From Gammaproteobacteria bacterium (GTDB lineage: Bacteria; Pseudomonadota; Gammaproteobacteria; Enterobacterales; Kangiellaceae), in NCBI GenBank assembly GCA_013373375.1, contig JABXHY010000036.1:34369-98368 (forward strand): DNA of 64,000 nt, in the 5' to 3' direction. The translations under genes and the position numbers were made by a program. Below are positions 32,618 to 41,284 of this stretch, in pieces (positions within the stretch are counted from its first letter, which is position 1; every line of letters begins with the position of its first letter). The notes beneath the pieces were generated by a model, which made no database searches, was not told the origin of the DNA, and saw nothing but the letters and a program-made list of their open reading frames with translations.

Positions 32618-34114
32618 ATGAATCAAAATATCCCGCAAGGTAATTTTTTAGGACATCCTAAAGGATTATTTCTGCTGTTCACCACAGAAATGTGGGAACG
32701 AATGAGTTACTACGGAATGCGCGGCATATTCGTACTATATCTTGCCACTGCCGCTACGGCAGGTGTAATGGGCTGGGATATGGCGTACTTTGGAATCGAT
32801 CCTACAGCACCAGATGCAGAAAACCTGTATCAAACAGCGTTAGAATCCAATGCTTTAAGTATTCTGGGTACCTATGCGATGTTAGTGTATATCACACCAG
32901 TTCTCGGAGGATGGATCGCAGACAATATCACAGGACAGAGAAAAGCGATTCTGATTGGCGGTGCAACAATGGCACTTGGTCAATTCGCACTTGGAACGCC
33001 GCACACCCTAATCGAAGGTCAAGAAACGACATTTCTTTGGATAGGTCTATTTCTTTTAATCGTAGGTAATGGATTCTTCAAACCGAACATTTCAACGATG
33101 GTTGGTGACTTATATCAACAAGGTGACCACAGAAGAGATGGTGCTTTCACTATTTTTTATATGGGCATAAATATTGGCTCAATTCTTGGATATCTCGTGG
33201 TAGGCTCTATAGGCGAAAAAATAGACTATCAATACGGATTCATAGCAGCAGGAGTTGGCATGTTGATAGGCTTGGCACTTCAAATATTTTTATCCAAAAA
33301 ATACCTAGGAGATATCGGTACTGAAGCTGCAGCTAAGAAGTCAGCGGCTGAAGACGCAGCCAATAACATTAAATCTCGCCCACTCACCCAGGTAGAGAGA
33401 GATCGCATTAAAGTCATTTTGATCATGAGCTTTTTTACTGTTGTGTTTTGGGCAGGGTTTGAACAAGCAGCAGGCTCAATGAATTTATTCGCAAAACAAA
33501 AAACCGACCTTATTTTCTTTGGTTGGGAAATGCCTGCAAGTTGGTTACAAATCGTTAATCCGTTGTTTATTGTTATCCTCGCGCCAATATTTGCAAGCTT
33601 TTGGATTCGTTTGGGAGAAAAAGAACCAGACTCTCCTAGAAAATTTGCGCTAGGTATGTTCTTTCTGGGCTTAGGCTTTATCAGCATGGTTGGAGCGGCT
33701 CTGCAAATAGGTGAAGATCCAAACATTAAGGCACATGTGATCTGGTTAGTAATGGCTTACGTTTTTCATACTATGGGTGAGCTTTGTTTATCCCCAATCG
33801 GTTTATCTCTCGTCACTAAGCTAGCTCCAGTAAAATTCATGTCCCTTCTAATGGGCGTTTGGTTTCTATTTGCTGGATTTGGTAATAAAGCAGCCGCAGA
33901 AATAGGTAAGTTTGTCGGTGAAGCTGGTCCACTAAGTACCTTCGGAGGAGTTGCTATAATGGCATTTATTGCAGGTGTCTTGCTCTGGTTACTTGCAGAT
34001 AAATTGGTTGATTGGATGCATGGCGCTGAAGGAAAGTCAGAGGGCTTAGAAGAAAAGCTTGCGGAAGAGCTTTCGGTTACAGCTACTCATGAAGGCACAA
34101 AAAACGAGAAATAA
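32618..34114 (+). CDS. POT/PTR-family proton-coupled oligopeptide transporter
   Basis: A 498-residue major-facilitator protein with about 14 membrane segments. The POT signature FTTEMWERMSYYGMRGIFVLYL (ExxERFxYYG-type) is at the N-terminus and FYMGINIGSILGYLV with GDLYQQGDHRRDGAFTIFY is the second PTR motif. Members import di- and tripeptides with protons (E. coli DtpA/B/D). GGGAG lies before the ATG. It is followed by a strong terminator, so it is a single unit, next to a YfcC carrier of the same direction; together these suggest a peptide/amino-acid-scavenging lifestyle. Confidence 0.93.
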   Translation: MNQNIPQGNFLGHPKGLFLLFTTEMWERMSYYGMRGIFVLYLATAATAGVMGWDMAYFGIDPTAPDAENLYQTALESNALSILGTYAMLVYITPVLGGWIADNITGQRKAILIGGATMALGQFALGTPHTLIEGQETTFLWIGLFLLIVGNGFFKPNISTMVGDLYQQGDHRRDGAFTIFYMGINIGSILGYLVVGSIGEKIDYQYGFIAAGVGMLIGLALQIFLSKKYLGDIGTEAAAKKSAAEDAANNIKSRPLTQVERDRIKVILIMSFFTVVFWAGFEQAAGSMNLFAKQKTDLIFFGWEMPASWLQIVNPLFIVILAPIFASFWIRLGEKEPDSPRKFALGMFFLGLGFISMVGAALQIGEDPNIKAHVIWLVMAYVFHTMGELCLSPIGLSLVTKLAPVKFMSLLMGVWFLFAGFGNKAAAEIGKFVGEAGPLSTFGGVAIMAFIAGVLLWLLADKLVDWMHGAEGKSEGLEEKLAEELSVTATHEGTKNEK

Positions 34115-34130
34115 TAATTTGTACCTTACT

Positions 34131-34155
34131 AACCCGGCTTCTGGCCGGGTTTTTT
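34131..34155 (+). terminator. Rho-independent terminator of the POT gene
   Basis: AACCCGGC (34131-34138) and GCCGGGTT (34144-34151) pair perfectly over 8 bp with a 5-base loop, followed by TTTTT, 16 bases after the stop. Confidence 0.9.
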
Positions 34156-34189
34156 GTATCAAAATTATGTATAGATTTAGAGACACAAA

Positions 34190-35563
34190 ATGAAAACCTT
34201 TAAAGTCCCCCACACTCTCGTTTTATTGTTTGGCATGATGGTATTTGCTTATGTGCTGACCTGGATTTTACCCGCCGGTCAGTTTGACATGCAAACCAAT
34301 AGCGACGGTAGAGAAGTCGTCGTCCCCGGAACTTATAAAGTGTTAGAGGAACGTGAACATTTACCCGTTTGGGAATTATTTACTGTTATTCCAAAAGCAA
34401 TGGGAGAAGCTCAGGGAATTATTTTCTTTCTACTATTAATTGGTGGTTCGATCGCTGTGTTGCGATCAACCGGCGCAATCGATGCAATGCTGGGCAAAGT
34501 TTTAAAGCGGTTCTCTCATCGTCCTGCTTTATTACTATTTATGAGCATGGCGGCATTTATGCTCGGCTCTACAAGTATTGGGATGGCTGAGGAATATATT
34601 CCACTGGTTCTCATTCTGATCACGCTTTGCGTAGCCTTAAAAATGGATACCGTGTCAGCAGTGGGTTCTATGGTTATTGGCTACGGTATTGGTTACGGAA
34701 CAGCATTGTTAAATCCTTTTACCGTTCTTGTTGCACAAGGCGTTGCAGAAGTTGAGCCTACATCTGGTTGGGAATTTCGAGCCGCTTTATTTTTGCCCTT
34801 CCTCGCAATAGGATTCCACCATTTATGGTCGTATGCGAAAAAAGTTCGAGCTGATGCCAGCTACAGTCTGGTTCACGATATTCCAGAAGCACAACCACCT
34901 GAGGCGAGTGATTATCCAAAAATGGATGGGCGAAAAATGGCCATTCTGTTGGCGACACTCGCAGCATTAATTGTAATGATTGTTGGAATAGCCAAATATC
35001 ATTGGTACTTTATCGAACTAGGCGCAATATTTTTTGTGTTAGCCATTGTTACCACCATTATTAACAAAACCAGTTTCGACGAAGCTGCCAAAACTTTTAC
35101 TGTCGGAGCATCAGAACTCACTGGCACAGCATTACTTATCGGTTTTGCAAGAAGCATAGAAATGATTTTATCCGACGGACAAGTATTGCATACGGTCGTC
35201 AATGGACTCGCAGTGCCACTTACTCATGTTGGCGCAGAATTATCGGCTATTGGTATGTTGATTATTCAAAGTATTTTAAACTTTTTTATTCCGTCTGGCT
35301 CAGGTCAAGCTTACGTAACTATGCCGATAATGGCACCTATTTCCGATATTGTAGGAGTTTCTAGACAAGTTGCAGTACTTGCTTACCAAATGGGTGATGG
35401 CTTTATGAACATGGTTGTACCAACAAATGCAGTTCTTATGGGCATTCTTGGGATGTGTGGAATTCCATACAGTCGTTGGTTTAAATTTATTGCGCCATTA
35501 ATCCTTAAACTCCTCATTGCAGGTTCAATCTCCTTAGTAATCGCCGTATTAATTGGCTATTAA
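34190..35563 (+). CDS. YfcC/DcuC-like carrier (putative basic amino-acid antiporter family)
   Basis: A 457-residue carrier with about 12 membrane segments. The start KVPHTLVLLFGMMVFAYVLTWILPAGQFDM and GSTSIGMAEEYIPLVLILI, GSGYGTALLNPFTVLVAQ and FIPSGSGQAYVTMPIMAPISDIVGVSRQVAVLAYQ are hallmarks of the YfcC (C4-dicarboxylate-anaerobic-carrier-like) family. Database names vary between dicarboxylate carrier and basic amino acid antiporter; the substrate is not known for this protein. It is 75 bases after the POT terminator region and starts a new unit, ending in a palindromic hairpin. Confidence 0.82.
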   Translation: MKTFKVPHTLVLLFGMMVFAYVLTWILPAGQFDMQTNSDGREVVVPGTYKVLEEREHLPVWELFTVIPKAMGEAQGIIFFLLLIGGSIAVLRSTGAIDAMLGKVLKRFSHRPALLLFMSMAAFMLGSTSIGMAEEYIPLVLILITLCVALKMDTVSAVGSMVIGYGIGYGTALLNPFTVLVAQGVAEVEPTSGWEFRAALFLPFLAIGFHHLWSYAKKVRADASYSLVHDIPEAQPPEASDYPKMDGRKMAILLATLAALIVMIVGIAKYHWYFIELGAIFFVLAIVTTIINKTSFDEAAKTFTVGASELTGTALLIGFARSIEMILSDGQVLHTVVNGLAVPLTHVGAELSAIGMLIIQSILNFFIPSGSGQAYVTMPIMAPISDIVGVSRQVAVLAYQMGDGFMNMVVPTNAVLMGILGMCGIPYSRWFKFIAPLILKLLIAGSISLVIAVLIGY

Positions 35564-35572
35564 AAAGTTATT

Positions 35573-35604
35573 CCTACGATTTATATTACGTTATAAATCG
35601 TAGG
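35573..35604. terminator. Long perfect hairpin after the YfcC gene
   Basis: CCTACGATTTATA (35573-35585) and TATAAATCGTAGG (35592-35604) are a perfect 13-bp inverted repeat with a 6-base loop, 10 bases after the stop. There is no strong T-run on the plus strand, so its action as a terminator is plausible but weak. Confidence 0.5.
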
Positions 35605-35662
35605 GCTATTGTGTTCTAATGATAAAGCTTCTATAAATATCAATATTAAATAGGAGCTCATC

Positions 35663-36082
35663 ATGTACTATGTAAAAGACTTTATGACCCCTAAGCCAAT
35701 TTGTTTAAACGACAATAATAGCTTGCATAAAGGTCGAACGTTGATGCGGAAACACAGCATCCGACATATTCCTGTAAACGAAGCTGAAACCAATAAATTT
35801 GCAGGAATTCTTACCCAAAAAGTCGTTTTGTCTCACGCAATTTCTATTATTAACTCTAAAGGTCTTGAGCATCTCGAAGAAACCGAAAAAAGCATCAGCG
35901 TGAAAGATGTCATGGATATCGAAGTCGTTACCGTATCACCCGATACTCTTTTGTTGGACGCTGCACTGTTTTTTCAAGACCAGCGTCACGGTTGCTTAGC
36001 GGTAATCGAAGGTGAAATATTGGTGGGCATCCTTACATCTGGAGACTTTGTAAAATACGCCATACGCTCACTTGAAGCCTGA
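35663..36082 (+). CDS. Tandem CBS-domain protein
   Basis: A 139-residue protein of two CBS domains: MTPKPICLNDNNSLHKGRTLMRKHSIRHIPVNE (about 1-60) and MDIEVVTVSPDTLLLDAALFFQDQRHGCLAV (about 84-137). Stand-alone CBS pairs bind adenine nucleotides and act as energy or redox sensors; such proteins often occur in Anr/FNR-regulated clusters next to universal-stress proteins, as here. The start at 35663 has AGGAG 8 bases upstream. It is followed by the ICMT-like gene 21 bases later, likely one operon. Confidence 0.88.
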   Translation: MYYVKDFMTPKPICLNDNNSLHKGRTLMRKHSIRHIPVNEAETNKFAGILTQKVVLSHAISIINSKGLEHLEETEKSISVKDVMDIEVVTVSPDTLLLDAALFFQDQRHGCLAVIEGEILVGILTSGDFVKYAIRSLEA

Positions 36083-36103
36083 TTGGGCAGGTCTTAAGCC
36101 TTA

Positions 36104-36826
36104 ATGCCCAACAGTCACTTTCATAAAATAGTTAAGGCAATTGCTCAATTAACCTATTATTTAAGTCACGACTTTCTCGGTGGTCCTAAACACCTAAAAT
36201 TTGCTCATGTTATTAATTTCCAAAAGGGACTTACTGGCCTTTGGGTGCTAGGCCTAATGGTTTACTTTCAAAACTATTCTATACAATCGTGGATATATCT
36301 AGCCCTTCATGGCAGCTATGGCGTGTGCTGGCTTATAAAAGATTTAGCTTTTCCCGATCAAAATTGGCAAAAGAAAGTTACCTACGGAGGCGCCCTGCTT
36401 GCTATTACATTTGTGTTAGGCCCTTACTGGCTGTTCTCGTTTATATTGATATCACCCACTTTACTTCCTGATATTACCGGCGCCTCTTTACCCTGGTTAG
36501 CAGTCGCTATCGCGACTCATACCATAGGACTCTCAGTAATGATGGCGGCTGATGCACAAAAGTACTTTGTACTTGAGACCAAAAAAGAGCTGATAACCAA
36601 TGGAATGTTTAAACATATCCGACACCCAAATTACCTGGGAGAAATTATGATCTACGGAAGTTACGCTGTAATTGTTTGGCATTGGCTCCCATGGGTAATT
36701 TTATTCTCAATATGGACATTAATTTTTGGAGTTAACATTGTCATGAAAGAGCAATCCATGGCGCGCTACGACAAATGGAAAGAATACAAAACACGCTCAG
36801 GTCTTTTACTACCAAAGTTCTTTTAA
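36104..36826 (+). CDS. ICMT/PEMT-like integral membrane methyltransferase (DUF1295-type)
   Basis: A 240-residue protein with about six membrane segments. The C-terminal signature FKHIRHPNYLGEIMIYGSYAVIVW followed by KEQSMARYDKWKEYKTRSG is that of isoprenylcysteine carboxyl methyltransferase, phospholipid N-methyltransferase and DUF1295 steroid-reductase relatives. The substrate is unknown; bacterial members methylate lipids or unidentified molecules. It follows the CBS gene closely and precedes the FNR-boxed usp gene, so it may belong to the same low-oxygen/stress group. Its fold is clear, its chemistry is not. Confidence 0.75.
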   Translation: MPNSHFHKIVKAIAQLTYYLSHDFLGGPKHLKFAHVINFQKGLTGLWVLGLMVYFQNYSIQSWIYLALHGSYGVCWLIKDLAFPDQNWQKKVTYGGALLAITFVLGPYWLFSFILISPTLLPDITGASLPWLAVAIATHTIGLSVMMAADAQKYFVLETKKELITNGMFKHIRHPNYLGEIMIYGSYAVIVWHWLPWVILFSIWTLIFGVNIVMKEQSMARYDKWKEYKTRSGLLLPKFF

Positions 36827-36950
36827 ACAGTAAAAACATTTCAGCTTATCTTCATTCGTTCTTTAAGGCCTTGCAACGCTAACAATGAAGGAGCTTATTC
36901 TTAAACTATTTCACAACCAAGCTACCAAGTTTTCTTAATTCGAGAAAAAT

Positions 36951-36992
36951 CTGATCTAAATCAAGATCCTTTAAAGCTAAATTAGACATAAT
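36951..36992 (+). promoter_or_regulatory. FNR/Anr-type box and promoter upstream of the first usp gene
   Basis: CTGATCTAAATCAA (36951-36964) matches TTGAT-N4-ATCAA in 9 of 10 positions. A -10 hexamer CATAAT (36987-36992, 5 of 6) predicts a start at 36999, so the box centre is exactly at -41.5, the class II activator position. It precedes the ATG at 37036 by about 70 bases. Confidence 0.72.
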
Positions 36993-37035
36993 GAAATAAT
37001 CAGAATCGACTGTCTTTCAATCTATGGAGAATTTT

Positions 37036-37953
37036 ATGCAAATTCCCAAAAAGATTTTAGTAATCATTACCAGAGAGCAGGCAAACCAGCCTGCATTAGA
37101 AAGAGCACTTAGGTTTGCTGATAATTGCTCAATCGAGATTACTCTGTTTAGTGCCGTTTATGAGCCAGCCTTAGAGTTAACCGCAGTATTAGCGCCGGAT
37201 GAAAGACGACAATTTAAGCAACAATATTTAGAGGCTCGAAGAAGTTATTTGCTTAGTCTGATTGAACAGCACTCAGATGACTCTATTTCAATAAAATGTC
37301 AGGTCGCCTGGCATAAAAAGCCAGCCCACGCCGCAGTTCAGTATTTTCAAAATAACGCTTTTGATTTAGTGATTAAAAAAGTGTCATCTGACAGTAATAC
37401 CCATAACCCATTTGTAATGCCTGGCGACTGGCATTTATTGCGATTTTGCCCCAGCCCTTTATTGTTGGTAAAAGATAATAAGTGGCACACTAAAAGTGCG
37501 ATACTTGGCGCTATCAGCTCAACCAGTGAGGACACTGAACATCAACAGTTAAATCATAAAGTGATTGAATACACACAGTATTTGGCAGAACTTACAGGTG
37601 GAGAAGCTCATGTGGTGAATAGCCACGTGAGTCCCACTATGGATGCTCCGATCGAGTTGCCTTCAATTGATATAAAAGGGTTAAGAGAAAAAGTCAGTGC
37701 GCTGCACATGGAAAAAACGCAATCAATAGTCGCTGCGCATCCGTTTTGTGAACACCATATTCATGTCGTTGAAGGATTGGCAGAGGAAAAAATTCCTTTA
37801 ACTGCTCAGCGGGTTAATGCTCAAATAGTTGTAATGGGAACCGTCGGCAGAACAGGTTTAACCGCTGCTTTTATGGGAAACACAGCAGAAAGAGTGTTGG
37901 CTAAATTGCCGTGTGAAGTATTAGCGTTAAAGCCGGATAACTTTGAAATATGA
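37036..37953 (+). CDS. uspE: Tandem universal-stress-protein (UspE-like)
   Basis: About 305 residues: two Usp domains in tandem. The first (about 1-150, KKILVIITREQANQPALERAL, FDLVIKKVSSD, PSPLLLVKD) lacks the ATP loop, and the second (about 160-305, AILGAISSTSED, IVVMGTVGRTGLTAAFMGNTAERVLAKLPCEVLALKPD) has it: G-xx-G-x9-G-N/S. E. coli UspE has this length and layout. Such proteins help survive starvation, anaerobiosis and respiratory poisons. I use the ATG at 37036 (GGAGA upstream) instead of 37024. An FNR-like box stands at the right position upstream, so it is probably induced by low oxygen. Confidence 0.88.
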   Translation: MQIPKKILVIITREQANQPALERALRFADNCSIEITLFSAVYEPALELTAVLAPDERRQFKQQYLEARRSYLLSLIEQHSDDSISIKCQVAWHKKPAHAAVQYFQNNAFDLVIKKVSSDSNTHNPFVMPGDWHLLRFCPSPLLLVKDNKWHTKSAILGAISSTSEDTEHQQLNHKVIEYTQYLAELTGGEAHVVNSHVSPTMDAPIELPSIDIKGLREKVSALHMEKTQSIVAAHPFCEHHIHVVEGLAEEKIPLTAQRVNAQIVVMGTVGRTGLTAAFMGNTAERVLAKLPCEVLALKPDNFEI

Positions 37954-38037
37954 ACTTTTTAATTCGTCTTAAGTTTGTCTATGCTTATAACTCAGCAGCG
38001 AATGATCTGATGCATGGTTATAAATGAGGACTCGATT

Positions 38038-39006
38038 ATGATTTTTTCTCAGGAAAGTTTAAAAGTATTATTGCTTCTCTCTTCAGAGAAAGATAATTCT
38101 GTAGTGTTATCGAAATTACAGGAACTCGCCGAACATCAGAGCATACATGCAACTTTATTAATGTGCGATTATCGTTCTTCAATTGCGTCCAGTTTAATAC
38201 TAAAAACTGAGCATTTGGATAGTGCCGTTGAGTATATTAAGGAGCAACATCTACAATCACTCAAGAAATTAGCATCGGAGTTCAAGCATCCAAACATTAA
38301 TTATACTTTTCGAGTTGAGTGGCATCGTCCTTTCTACGAGTCAGTGCTAAACGTTGCTAAAGAGCTGGATGTGGATCTCGTTCTCAAACAAACTCATGAG
38401 CATTCAAAACTCAGACAATTATTACTGACGCCTGGGGATTATCAACTTATGAAAAGTTGTCCCAGTCCAGTATTACTCTCTAAAACAGGCTCTTGGAAAG
38501 ATCGACATTGTATTATTGCCGCAGTTGATCCATCACATGAACTAAGTAGATCCAGTCATCTTGATGATATGCTTATTCAAGAAGCCAAGGCATTGAGTGA
38601 ATTACTCGAATTACCATTCAAAGTCTGTCATGTATTTGACCCAACTGGATGGGAAGTGGTTTTAAACAGCTCTGCTTCGATGGGAGTGATGGGACAGTTT
38701 GTTGTTTTGGACACTCCTCAAGAGCATAAACAAATGCTCGATACCATTCGCGAGCAACATAATAAACAATTACTTGAGTTGCAATCACGGCATCAGTTAA
38801 AAGATGAACAAGTGGCGTTATTGGAGGGATACCCTGAAGAAAGTCTTGTCAGTGAAGCAGACAAGCAAAAAGCAGCACTAATAATAGTAGGTACTACTTA
38901 TCGTAGTGGTCTATTGGGAAGCACCGCTGAAGCGTTACTGGAAAATATTAATTGTGATTTAGTGGCAATAAAACATGCCGACTTTGATGCGCTTGAAACA
39001 CATTAA
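38038..39006 (+). CDS. Second tandem Usp-domain protein
   Basis: About 322 residues, related to the gene before it. The first half (KVLLLLSSEKDNSVVLSKLQEL, DVDLVLKQTHEHS, MKSCPSPVLLSK) and second half (CIIAAVDPSHE, LIIVGTTYRSGLLGSTAEALLENINCDLVAIKHADF) are each Usp-like; the second ATP loop GTTYRSGLLGSTAEA is partly degenerate. It is probably an old duplicate of the upstream gene. The ATG at 38038 has GAGG 8 bases upstream. The 84-base gap to the previous stop contains no obvious terminator, so both may share the FNR-driven promoter. Confidence 0.82.
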   Translation: MIFSQESLKVLLLLSSEKDNSVVLSKLQELAEHQSIHATLLMCDYRSSIASSLILKTEHLDSAVEYIKEQHLQSLKKLASEFKHPNINYTFRVEWHRPFYESVLNVAKELDVDLVLKQTHEHSKLRQLLLTPGDYQLMKSCPSPVLLSKTGSWKDRHCIIAAVDPSHELSRSSHLDDMLIQEAKALSELLELPFKVCHVFDPTGWEVVLNSSASMGVMGQFVVLDTPQEHKQMLDTIREQHNKQLLELQSRHQLKDEQVALLEGYPEESLVSEADKQKAALIIVGTTYRSGLLGSTAEALLENINCDLVAIKHADFDALETH

Positions 39007-39021
39007 TTTATTCAATCGCTA

Positions 39022-39075
39022 TTGAACCGACCATCCATTGTTGAATCGACCATTCATTATTGAACAGACAACACC
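39022..39075. repeat. 19-bp tandem repeat between usp and folE
   Basis: Units aligned on TTGAA: TTGAACCGACCATCCATTG (39022-39040), TTGAATCGACCATTCATTA (39041-39059) and a shorter degraded copy (39060-39075). Units one and two agree at 16 of 19 bases. They lie between two convergent genes. Confidence 0.6.
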
Positions 39076-39077
39076 TT

Positions 39078-39773
39078 CTAGCGTAAAAACTCAGCTCGTG
39101 TTTTAGAGTTAGATTTGAAAATACCACCCAATGCAGTGGTCTCAGTACTCGAAGTAGTGTCCATAACACCTCTTGCTTTTACGCAATAGTGCGTCGCATC
39201 GATCGTCACTGCCACATTATCCGTATCCAACAATGTTTGTAACGCAATTAACACCTGTTGTGTTAAACGCTCTTGAACTTGAGGTCTTTGTGCAAAAAAG
39301 CGCACCAATCGGTTGATTTTAGAAAGACCAATTATTTTTTGATTTGGAATATAAGCAACGCGTGCGGTTCCGTCGATAGTTACAAAATGATGCTCGCAAG
39401 TACTGGTCACACTTATGTCTTTGACTTTGACCATTTCCTCAACATTCATCTTATTGTCGATAACCGTGATTTTAGGGAAATTTTCGTAATCGAGACCAGA
39501 GAAAATTTCATCAACGTACATCTTGGCGATCCGATGTGGCGTTTCTGTCAAACTGTCGTCTTTTAGGTCGAGACCCAGGGCAACCATAATGTCGGTCATA
39601 GACGTTCTAATAGTTTGATATTTTTCTTCTCTATTGAGAGGGTTTGCAATCAAAGGCGTTTCGAGCCCATGCTTAATCAACGCATCTCTAACTCGCATCG
39701 CCTCGATTTGAATTTTGTCATCTTGCTCAAACGCTTTTTGCTCATGTTGTTTAGAGTTTACTGCTGTTGTCAT
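39078..39773 (-). CDS. folE: GTP cyclohydrolase I
   Basis: A 231-residue type IA enzyme that makes dihydroneopterin triphosphate from GTP, the first step of folate and pterin synthesis. [33 protein letters not shown] (Cys and His zinc ligands), [33 protein letters not shown] and [12 protein letters not shown] are all characteristic. It is downstream of folM and folX on the same strand with a 250-base gap that probably holds its own promoter. The grouping with folX and folM implies its product also feeds tetrahydromonapterin. No folK/folP genes are in view. Confidence 0.95.
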   Translation of the reverse strand: MTTAVNSKQHEQKAFEQDDKIQIEAMRVRDALIKHGLETPLIANPLNREEKYQTIRTSMTDIMVALGLDLKDDSLTETPHRIAKMYVDEIFSGLDYENFPKITVIDNKMNVEEMVKVKDISVTSTCEHHFVTIDGTARVAYIPNQKIIGLSKINRLVRFFAQRPQVQERLTQQVLIALQTLLDTDNVAVTIDATHYCVKARGVMDTTSSTETTALGGIFKSNSKTRAEFLR

Positions 39774-40025
39774 TACATTTCCTACCTGTTCGATTGCAAA
39801 GGACCTAGTGTTGCTCAGTCAGGTTTTCTTTCACAAAACAAAACCTTTGCCAAAAATGGACGCCATAACTAGTACGTCCAATTTCTCCGAAAAATTCACT
39901 TAAGTTAATATTTTTTAATATTTGTCGAACATAACGTTGATAAAAGGCGGCAATATTATCACCGAAAGTCCCATAAGTCGTCTATTCGAGTACATATGGC
40001 TCGATAGCTTCCGTTTTAATGACGC

Positions 40026-40745
40026 TTAAACCAGGTGTCGGCCACCGTCTAAATGTAAAATTCGTCCGGTCATATAATCACTATTGAGCAAGAACTCAAT
40101 TGCCTTTACGCCTTCTTGCTCGCCGGGAGCGCATTGCATAAGGGATTTCTTTAGTGCTTTCGTTCGATATTCTTGGTCATCATCCTGATTAAACATCAAT
40201 AGCGCTGGTGCTATTTCATTAACTTTAACTTGAGGTGCCAGTTGCGCAGCAAAACTTTTTGTTAAACTGTTCAACGCGGCCTTGCTTGCTGCGTAGGCTA
40301 AGTGTTTACGGCTGCCCTTCTCTATCACAAAGTCCGTCATGTGAATAATATCGGAAGGCCTTCCAGTTGCATCTGCGTTCGCTATGAGCTGCTTGGAAAG
40401 TGACCGATTGATTAAATAAGGCACCTTTGCATGAATAAACATCATCCTGTCGAACAGCCCCGCTGGATCATCGGCATTCGACTCAGGTACCCAGTCGGAA
40501 GCATTATGAATAATGCCTCTAATTTGCGAATACCGAGACTCGATATCTTTAATAAAATAGTTAATAGAAGACGGCGTTGCAAAATCGACTTGAATGCACT
40601 CAACCCCAGCTCGTTCAAGTTCAGGAATGTTCTTCGTATTGTTTCGAAAGGTGATAACTACCGGTTGCTTGTTTTTCGCGAAATGTAAAGCGGTAGCCAA
40701 ACCAAGACGCTGGCCACCTCCTGTAATGATTATCGGAGCAGACAT
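40026..40745 (-). CDS. folM: Dihydromonapterin reductase (FolM-like short-chain dehydrogenase)
   Basis: A 239-residue SDR. The cofactor loop TGGGQRLGLATALHFA is followed by RNNTKN, and HNASDW for the catalytic Asn region; YAASKAALNSLTKSFA carries the Tyr-x3-Lys pair. The TGGGQRLG start is that of FolM, with TGxxRRxG-like NADPH preference. FolM reduces dihydromonapterin to tetrahydromonapterin, a cofactor of phenylalanine hydroxylase in some bacteria. It lies 21 bases downstream of folX. The position next to folX and folE makes a folate-salvage or tetrahydromonapterin role more likely than a general reductase. Confidence 0.9.
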   Translation of the reverse strand: MSAPIIITGGGQRLGLATALHFAKNKQPVVITFRNNTKNIPELERAGVECIQVDFATPSSINYFIKDIESRYSQIRGIIHNASDWVPESNADDPAGLFDRMMFIHAKVPYLINRSLSKQLIANADATGRPSDIIHMTDFVIEKGSRKHLAYAASKAALNSLTKSFAAQLAPQVKVNEIAPALLMFNQDDDQEYRTKALKKSLMQCAPGEQEGVKAIEFLLNSDYMTGRILHLDGGRHLV

Positions 40746-40766
40746 AAAGTTGTTTGTGTAAAAAGT

Positions 40767-41189
40767 TTAGCGAATAGCCGTCAACGACACAGCCACCGAA
40801 TCAGAAAACCTGAGTGCGTGCGGCTTATCAACCGTCACTGTCGCTCTTAGTACTTGCTTATGCTCCATAATGATATCGAGCAAATCAGCCACCAGTTTTT
40901 CTACCAACCGAAACCGACCTTTTTCGACATGTGAAATCATGGATTTTGTAATGACTTTATAGTCAAGAGTTTTACTTTCATCGTCCGTTTGACATGGCTC
41001 TGTAGCATCGAACTCGATTTCACTATTGACAATTATATCTTGTTGCTTTTCAAGCTCCTCAGGGTTGAAGCCTATATAAGTTCGAAGGCGCAAATCTTTA
41101 ATATGAATCACTGCATTGTTTAAACAATAGTCATGACGAGCGTTGCGTAAGGGTTTAACTGTATTCATATCATCTTCTTTATTTTTCAT
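40767..41189 (-). CDS. folX: Dihydroneopterin triphosphate 2'-epimerase
   Basis: About 140 residues (134 from the ATG at 41168). FolX/FolB fold with IHIKDLRLRTYIGFNPEELEKQQDIIVN, LDYKVITKSMISHVEKGRFRLVEKLVADLLDII and KPHALRFSDSVAVSL. RFRLVEKL and PHALRF are FolX-like; FolB aldolase has different residues here. It epimerises dihydroneopterin triphosphate to dihydromonapterin triphosphate. Two ATGs (41189, 41168) each have a passable ribosome site and I cannot decide. Together with folM and folE it makes a compact tetrahydromonapterin pathway. Confidence 0.88.
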   Translation of the reverse strand: MKNKEDDMNTVKPLRNARHDYCLNNAVIHIKDLRLRTYIGFNPEELEKQQDIIVNSEIEFDATEPCQTDDESKTLDYKVITKSMISHVEKGRFRLVEKLVADLLDIIMEHKQVLRATVTVDKPHALRFSDSVAVSLTAIR

Positions 41190-41284
41190 AGGTACTCGCC
41201 ATAGTTACGCTACCTAGCATCAAATGGAGCGGCGGCGTGAATAGGTCAGCACTGTCAAAGTACATTCAACAGCTCAATACTCTG

